64,000 bases of DNA from Euptelea pleiosperma (lineage: Eukaryota > Streptophyta > Magnoliopsida > Ranunculales > Eupteleaceae). Numbering within the stretch: the stretch's first letter is position 1; the number at the start of each line of letters is the position of its first letter. The translations under genes were made by a program, and so were the position numbers. The stretch is from NCBI GenBank assembly GCA_035048495.1, contig CM068553.1, forward strand, positions 30,528,978-30,592,977. The letters are read 5' to 3'. This document shows positions 57,500 to 64,000 of this stretch, piece after piece. The notes below the pieces were generated by a model that saw only the letters and a program-made list of their open reading frames with translations, had not been told where the DNA came from and did no database searches.

Positions 57500-59330
57500 A
57501 TTCTTACCCAATCGGAATCCCCTTCTCCTATAACTGTAGTTGCCGACCGAACCATTGGATTGAAACCACTTCTATTTGCAGGGTTCTAGACCCACTTGTG
57601 AGTTTTCTTCTGGAACCATTCAAGGTATCCACTTACACAATTCGTAGGATTGTTAACAAGATGTCCACAAAGTTCGGGTGCCAACAGGTGGTTGCGCCAT
57701 TGGTTCTAATATTGCTTGAGCCCCTTGTACACAACATTGTAGCTTGAGTTGTTAGAACCTCATTTTGCTCTTTTTGGTTTGAGTGGCTTAGAGGAGAAGG
57801 ATTGGATATGGCTAAATTGTCGAAGAACCCGATCGGCTGATATGGTTCAACAACCTCAAAGCATTTTATGCAACCACTATAAAAGGTAACTTTAGGTAAG
57901 GGATAATGTTACCTAATGTCCCTGTAAGGATCTCATACTACCTGTAATGGTTATAAACATAAATGTTACGAATTGAACCACAAATATATTCGTTTAAATG
58001 GTATATAAAATAGAAATGAATATCGTATTTAAACTTACATCTTTTGGAGTCAAATCATCTAATGACTCTTGATAGACTTATAATTTATTCTCTGCATCTC
58101 CAGGCCGTGTATGTGGGTTCCACGGCTTCACACAAGGAACATTTAATGTGTAGCTTAAATTTGGAGTGGGTCTCCCAACTATAAAGTGTTCATGGGCTCA
58201 TGACTATAGAATGATAGTATACATTAATGCATTAAGAGAAATTAGTACAATATGGAAAGTGAAATAAAAAAATGTCTGTATGATAAGTATACCTGTAAAA
58301 TGGTAAGATACCCTACAATCTATTTAACTTCAGACCTTGATGCAAGTCCCAACTGGCGGTATAGATACGCAAGTACACCTACTCCCCAAGCACATTCTTT
58401 AATCTCATTGAGTTTCATCAACAACTGAAGATATATTACAAATACCCTCGTCCCAGTCTTATCAGCAAACAAGGTAAGTCCCACCAAATACAACAAGTAC
58501 CCTCTCACAGCACAATCCATCTTTTTCTCATAAGCATCATGGGTGTACCACTCAATTGGTCGCGCAACCACTCCATTCTAACTCCAACTCGCCTAGACCT
58601 GTTTAGTTCTTTTTCACTGCAATCTTTTTAAGCCCCAATCCTGTAACAAGCAAATTGGCAGCGCCTATATCTGAAATTGTAGTCTCAGTCACTGCTTTAC
58701 CTACAATAGGGATACTTAGAATCTGTCGCACGTCGTCAATCGTGATAGTCATTTCGCCAAATGGGAGGTGGAATGTATTAGTCTCGGGGTGCCACATCTC
58801 CACAAATGCTGATATAAGAGCCTAATCGATTAATCTATAAGAATTGCTCACTAAGGGGTATAACCCTAAATTCTTAACCTTAGACTTAAACTGTTCACAC
58901 TCACTCTCCCAATCCTAAGCCTTTATCTTAATAGTGTGTTGTTGACATCTTAGGATAGACCATTCCTGTAAATAGTAGAATATATTAGTTAGATATATTT
59001 CACATTCTCAAAAAAAGTATTAACAATGCATTTAAACTTTCTAGTTACCTTCTTATTCTATATTTAATAGGCTATGTGTATCTTAAAACTTCTAAGAATG
59101 GATGAGTCTTTAGGACCTCCAGGAAATGATCCTTCTGTATCTCTTTCGTCTTCCGATGTTGATTCTTCTTCTTCTTCTGTAGGCTGTACAACTTCAACAT
59201 CCTGATCTTCAATGGGTGGTTCTTGTAACACATGTCTTCTCCTATTGGAAGTCGTGGAAGGAACACGCTCAGCTAGTGTAGAGGATGACGCAACATTTTT
59301 ACGAGCTCTACCCATTGCTACAAGAAACAT
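57500..59330 (-). pseudogene. Plant mobile domain (PMD/MAIN-like) pseudogene 2
   Basis: Minus-strand relative of the copy at 31945. Order from 59330: a Ser/Thr- and Glu-rich N-terminus with GGPKDSSILRSFKIHIAY (59064-59330), a gap with a probable intron, then EMWHPETNTFHLPFGEMTI and DDVRQILSIPIVG (58803-58680), GYLLYLVGLTLFADKTGT and AWGVGVLAYLYRQLGLASR (58510-58330), and C-terminal pieces VVYKGLKQY, NQWRNHLLAPELCGHL and YLEWFQKKTHKW (about 57760-57580). PMD proteins in hosts act in the nucleus in silencing and genome maintenance, but most copies travel with transposons. Stops near 59060, 58840 and 58610 show decay. Confidence 0.78.
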
Positions 59331-60735
59331 ATTACAAAACGCACATCAATAATCAAAAGCAAAATAAGTTAATGACTTCACTCACCCTTGCATCATATAG
59401 ACTGTGTTTGGTTCGCTGGAAGTGGCTTTCCAGGAAGTGGGTTTTCTTGGACTCTGTTTTCCTAATGTTTGGTTCAATCCTAAAAAACAGCAAAAAACTT
59501 TTTTCTTGTTTAGTTTCTAAATAGTTTTCAACAGAAAATGTTGGATATATCAACGAACAACGATGCTACAAGACTATCTTGATTGTCAACCAAAGAAACT
59601 GATCCTGGCCAAATATACAGAAATTAGTCATTTAACTTTTTGCTGAGCATACAGGATAACATGGTTCTTTTTTTCTTTTCTTTTTTTCCTTTTTCATTTT
59701 TGGGTAGGTTAGCTATGGTTGAATGCATGACCTCATACTGGTTGCGGCAAATAACACAACCCAGTGAGATATCAGATCAACTACAGTCGAGCCAGTATAG
59801 AACTCAGGGAAAAGATATTCAATTATGTATTCATCACTCTAAAAAAGGCAAAGCCATTGAGTATCCAAAATATTTGGTCTAGGTATCAATTTTACATGTT
59901 CAAACCATATCTTGGGCAAGAAAGTCAATCCTAAAATCTTTATCAAGGACTAAATGTATAGTATCCATGACTTGGTCAAACTAGGACAAGTGAATCAAAG
60001 CAAATCTCAACTAGAAAGCCATTAACGTAACATTCATGCCAACTACATATCATTAACACACCCTAAGTCGGTGCATTAAAGTATTTACTTTGGTACACAA
60101 TACACAGGTAAGTACTAACATTTAGTAAATATTTTCCTACTATGTTAGATTGATATATAAATTCCCATAAAAGAAGATTTTTATGAAAAGGTGGAATGTA
60201 AGAATGTTTCTCAGAAACAGAACATTTTAGTAATACATCTAGAACTGTCGTAGTGTTTCCAACCCGCTTCGGTCAAGAAAAACAAAGAAGGTGCAAAAGA
60301 ACTTTCCAGCACCATTGACATATCTGCCCGCTGAACTCCACAGTCCACAACACAAACATGTTTAAAAGGTCCTCTTCATGAAACCAACCTAACTAAAAAT
60401 TAGATCAAGATTCAGATATTTTGAAGCAAAATAAACATTCAATTTACAAGGAAATTAATAAAAAAAAAAAAGAATAGTAGATTTGGAAAGGAATACAAAT
60501 CAATGAGGACTTTATGAACAGGTAAACTACAGTTCCTCATCATCACCAACATCACAGTCAAAATCTCCATAACAAAAATCGAAAGTCCATAACTCATTTT
60601 TACAAATAATAAACAAACAATAAATCAAAACAGAATCGGAAGCAATCAACCCACCCTTGCAGACTTCAACATTGTTTTCGATTAGATTGAATTTGGTTCA
60701 TTCTCTTTTATTGGATACAAAAAGCACAAATTTTG
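59331..60735. other. No gene seen
   Basis: AT-rich intergenic sequence. 59395-59530 contains phrases like TGTGTTTGGTTCGC and AATGTTTGGTTCAATCC that occur in plant MITEs, but no inverted partner was established. The target of solo LTR G lies at the end. Confidence 0.4.
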
Positions 60736-61189
60736 TGTTCTGAAACTAGGGTTTTTCCGTCGTTGAGAGAACGACCCTAGAATCAATACATTTGTAAATT
60801 ATCCAAGACTTTTAACATGTAAAATTAGCATATTTTTGCACAGTGGCTTCGTGTCAGATGTCGATCTGCACTCGAGGTTAGTTCACACGACTCAAGAATA
60901 TAAAATGACGGATTTTTGCCAAAAAAAATGCTACTAAAGAGGATGGAGGGGTGAGAATGGTGGTTAATAGTGGATTTTAAAACATTCATTTTCTTGATTT
61001 AAGTGAAATCTACTAACTCGAATAACAGAAAATCAATTAAAAAGTCAATGACAAGAATTCAAAATAAACTTTTATTCAAGATATCAAATGGGCCACTTAC
61101 AATAGTTCCTCAACTAACAACTCAGCATTAATAAAACAATGAAACTAGAAAGCAATTAATAAAAATAAGCTAGAGAGAGAAAATTGAAG

Positions 61190-61204
61190 AACACTCACCA
61201 TTGG
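61190..61204 (-). promoter_or_regulatory. Splice-donor-like site in LTR G leader
   Basis: Minus strand CCAATG/GTGAGT with the GT at 61198-61197, followed by a CT-rich stretch as in the other copies. Confidence 0.4.
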
Positions 61205-62143
61205 TTCAGCCAAACACATGGAGTATGGATCGGCCATAGAGAAGACAACCGACCAAGAGGGTGAGGTTTGTCCACCACCAAGAAAGAAGCAAGGTGGATG
61301 GTGGTGAGGAGATCGAACCCATAGATATGAGCGTTATTGCTGCATCTATGTTGCTAGTGCTCCACCATAAACGATGGGGGGTGTGAGGATTTCCAGTCAA
61401 GGGAGAAACATTTTGAAGGTGAGGATGAGGATGGCAGCAAAGACGTGGGTAGTTGTGGGCATTGATGTTGCAAGCGGTGTGGAAAGCGAGCTTGCGAGGG
61501 AGAGGACGTGAATGGTGGCGAAGACATGGTGGCTGGGATGGATGATGATGGTGGCGCATCGTGGTGAAGAGGACGGTCTAAGGCGTGATAGAAACGGCAC
61601 CCTATCCTCTTCCTTTCTTCTTCTTCTCCCCTTTTTTTTGTAGATGATTGGGAATGGAGAAGAGAGAGGAGAGATTAAAGAGAGAATGAAATAGCTGTTC
61701 GTGTGGAAGAAAGGTGGTTGCAGTCCGCTGGAGTAGAGGACAGCAAGGTGCAGCACCTAGTAGAACTTATGAACCAGTGTAGCTGCCTGCAACACCGTTC
61801 TTGATAGGCAAAGGCTTAGATGCAAGGAGACGCTAGTATGAAGCGCACCCGTCCAGTCCGCTAGCTTGAGAGTTGACGGCTTAGAGAAGAGGAGAGAATG
61901 GGATTCGGTTGTGAGATGAGAGAGTGTGGAGAGAAGAGGGCGGTTTCCTCTTCGTTTTCTTCTTCTTCCTCCGAAAGTGAATGGATGACAGCTGGGAGAG
62001 TGGAAGTGAGAGATGATAGGGGCGGCTAGGGTTTTGGAATGGAGAGGGTGGCTAACGTGGAGAGAGGTTAGGGTTTTCCCAAAGAAAAACATTAAGAGGG
62101 GAGTGAGGGAAGAAGATGGGATCTTCTTTGAATGGGGGAGATC

Positions 62144-62156
62144 CTCTTTTATATCC
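62144..62156 (-). promoter_or_regulatory. TATA-like box, LTR G
   Basis: GATATAAAAGAGG on the minus strand (62146-62154), at the place of the TATA box of the other copies relative to the leader. Confidence 0.55.
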
Positions 62157-63402
62157 TCTTTGAGATATGAGGGGGACGGTGGTGTAGATAATGGGCATGA
62201 AAATTGCCTCATCCAATGGTGGGAATGTAAGCTTGACTTGGGGCCATTAGATGAAGGAAATGAAGATAGTTGTTGATTTAATGAAAATTTCTTGAAGAGT
62301 AGTGTGGAAACAGTCCATGGAACTCCTCCTAAACATGTGTGGACCCCACCTCTAAATGCTTGCCACCTAGCACCTTGGCTACTTAGCCATTTGATGTCCA
62401 TATCTTTTACTAGCTTCCATTTACTTTTTTTTTGTTTTTTTGTTTTTCTTTTTTGTAATTGATCTCTATGTAACCATGGTTTGGGTTCCACATGGTGCAT
62501 CTATCATCTATTCTCTCGTATGATCTTCAACAGCTTTCTTTGGTCAACACCGTTTCTTCTCCCTTGGTGAACCATTTGATTTCTAGCAGCTTTCTTGGAC
62601 AACCATTGTATGCTCCTTGTATACCATCATGTGCCTCTTAGCCTCTACTTGATTTTAACGATTCTAAGCTTTTGTTATATGCAGACCACATCATTAATGC
62701 TATTATTGTAACCCAAACATACCGTCTTGGTCCACACGTGGTCCGCAAGTTGGTCCATACCTTATCCTAAACTTGTTCCCTGATCGAGCAACTTGAATCA
62801 CCCTTGGTCCACTAGCTCAATGATTGGCACATATATATGTTCGATGTTTCATCAACCATTTGCTAAGACTGTGGGCACTGTTTCAGTCCATCATGTGTGC
62901 TTTAGTTGCCCATGACCCACTGGCTTATCTTTTGGGCTTGTCATCAGGTTCTAGTCGAGCGTTTCAAATCTTGAGGATCTTCCCGATAGGATTCTATGCA
63001 TGATTGGCTCATAAGTTGGCATACTTGATCACCTCTAGATTGCTTGTAGACTTGACAGAGATCCTTGTGGTTGATCGTTGGATTCAAATCTCGAGAATCA
63101 TCGGACCCGGGTTTCCTGCAATAGTAAAAAATACGTAATGAGACTTTAATCAGAACGGCTTAATATATAGACTTCCGAGAATATGTTTAATTCATGCAAA
63201 TAGCCCATTTTATCTAGAAAAGTGTGTTTTATGCAATAGAGAAAACTCTTACGTAGAAATATTGATAATTAGAGCAGTTTTACATAGGAGAGTGCGATAA
63301 CGCTTAAAAGATAATTGTTTAAAATAAGCACTTTTGAGCGAATATCATGTTCCTAAAAGTTGAGCGAACTACTTGTTAGCAGGAAAGATACCGGAGATGG
63401 CG

Positions 63403-64000
63403 ATTCCTCAATTTGAACGTTAATAGTGATACCAGAGGAGGCAGAGGTGCATACGCTTGCTCAGCTTGCTCTCTTCCTTCTACGATGAAGGAACGTCGGG
63501 TTTTGACGATGGAAGAGTGAAACAGTAAAACCCCTCAAAATTACCCTTACTTTCGTGTTTAACATTTAGGGGGGGGGGGGGGGGGGTGATAAGAGATTTC
63601 GATGAGTGAAACAAGGGTTGTTTTGGTTGTTGGACGGAAACCCTAATTTCAACAAATTCTTATAATTTATCCGGCTCATTTAAATTCCTACAAAAATCAT
63701 AGGCTTGTATAGAGGCATTCCTCAATTTGAACGTTAATAGTGATACCAGAGGAGGCAGAGGTGCATACGCTTGCTCAGCTTGCTCTCTTCCTTCTACGAT
63801 GAAGGAACCTCGGGTTTTGACAATGGAAGAGTGAAACAGTAAAACCCCTCAAAATTACCCTTACTTTCATGTTTAACATTTGGGGGGGGGGGGTGATAAG
63901 AGATTTCGATGAGTGAAACAAGGGTTGTTTTGGTTGTTGGATGGAAACCCTAATTTCAACAAATTTTTATAATTTATCCGGCTCATTTAAATTCCTACAA
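63403..64000 (+). repeat. 314-bp tandem duplication with poly-G tracts
   Basis: Unit 1, 63403-63716, and unit 2, 63717 to the window end (284 bp seen), both start ATTCCTCAATTTGAACG and differ at a handful of bases. Each has a G run, 18 G at 63569-63586 and 12 G at 63882-63893. The last 90 bp of each unit (GACGGAAACCCTAATTTCAAC, TTTATCCGGCTCATTTAAA, GGCTTGTATAGAGGC) resembles the terminal block of the solo-LTR family in minus orientation, so the duplication may include an old truncated copy. Confidence 0.88.

Larger units (their letters stand above)
60741..63347 (-). mobile_element. Solo LTR G
   Basis: A 2607-bp minus-strand family member, TGATATTCGC...AGTTTCA on its own strand, with the perfect target duplication TGTTC at 60736-60740 and 63348-63352. 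Its terminal 230 and 300 bp match the family. The 3' terminal block is the GTCGTTCTCTCAACGACGG subtype shared with C. The centre (61200-63050) is unlike A, B, C and E: a different TATA (62146), no CArG palindrome and no GACCGTTGG array. A 247-codon minus frame (61757-62500) runs through the leader without family similarity and is probably fortuitous. Confidence 0.9.

Noticed and set aside
59395..59530. Possible MITE with TGTTTGGTTC phrases
   Set aside because: No convincing inverted partner or target duplication could be placed.
61757..62500. 247-codon minus-strand frame in solo LTR G
   Set aside because: Low-complexity, Ser/Pro/His-rich, in the leader of an LTR, and not shared as a frame by other copies.
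42465..64000. Remaining exons of histidyl-tRNA synthetase
   Set aside because: I looked for the catalytic-core start and class II motifs on the plus strand and found none.
1..64000. Integrated pararetrovirus or other virus-derived genes
   Set aside because: All retroelement coding parts fit Copia or LINE remnants; no movement-protein or coat-type motif was seen.

Overview
This window is nuclear DNA of a flowering plant, dominated by transposable elements. The evidence is plant-type Copia, Helitron, Mutator, PMD, LINE, SINE, TRIM and MITE remnants, spliceosomal exon borders, and one host gene exon encoding the N-terminal extension typical of plant cytosolic histidyl-tRNA synthetase. Species cannot be told from the sequence. 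No rRNA, tRNA or CRISPR locus was seen.

Left third (1-20132): a deep insertion nest, all Copia parts on the minus strand. The 5' LTR and gag of Copia III (16413-20132) were hit by Copia II (5' LTR 12256-16412, interior 9065-12255, 3' LTR fragment 8537-9064). Copia II was hit in that 3' LTR by Copia I (5' LTR 7049-8536, gag 6975 down to 1). Copia I was hit in gag by a 2.7-kb element B (903-6323), which was hit by its relative A (1632-4306). A third relative, C (13518-16000), sits in the Copia II 5' LTR.

The main discovery is this A/B/C family. Six copies (A, B, C, E 25346-28102, F 34994-37116, G 60741-63347) all begin TG, end CA and are flanked by perfect 5-bp target duplications (GTGTT, GTGTA, TAGAC, AAAAC, ATAGT, TGTTC). 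They are best read as solo LTRs of one retrotransposon family with unusually long LTRs. No internal domain is seen anywhere in the window. Copies share conserved ends. Four copies (A, B, C, E) carry a palindrome containing a CArG-like box directly upstream of a TATA-like box, and five of six carry a splice-donor-like site. Three copies also have GC-rich self-complementary hairpins in the leader.

Middle (20133-34340): short inverted-repeat elements, a decayed Helitron (HUH Rep plus Pif1-like helicase, minus strand, split by E), minisatellite-like repeats, a MITE with clear target duplication, and a decayed plant mobile domain (PMD) gene.

Host locus (34341-42464): the upstream region and start codon of the histidyl-tRNA synthetase gene are duplicated. 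The left copy has a stop at codon 6 and was later split by F. The right copy leads into an open 476-codon first exon at 41037-42464. The catalytic exons were not found downstream.

Right third (42465-64000): LINE fragments, a degenerate tandem repeat, a short intact FAR1/Mutator-like gene with a two-codon first coding exon (47818-49034), an unidentified gene-like fragment, a tRNA-derived SINE, a MITE, a 409-bp TRIM, a decayed MULE transposase, a second PMD pseudogene, solo LTR G, and a 314-bp tandem duplication running off the edge.
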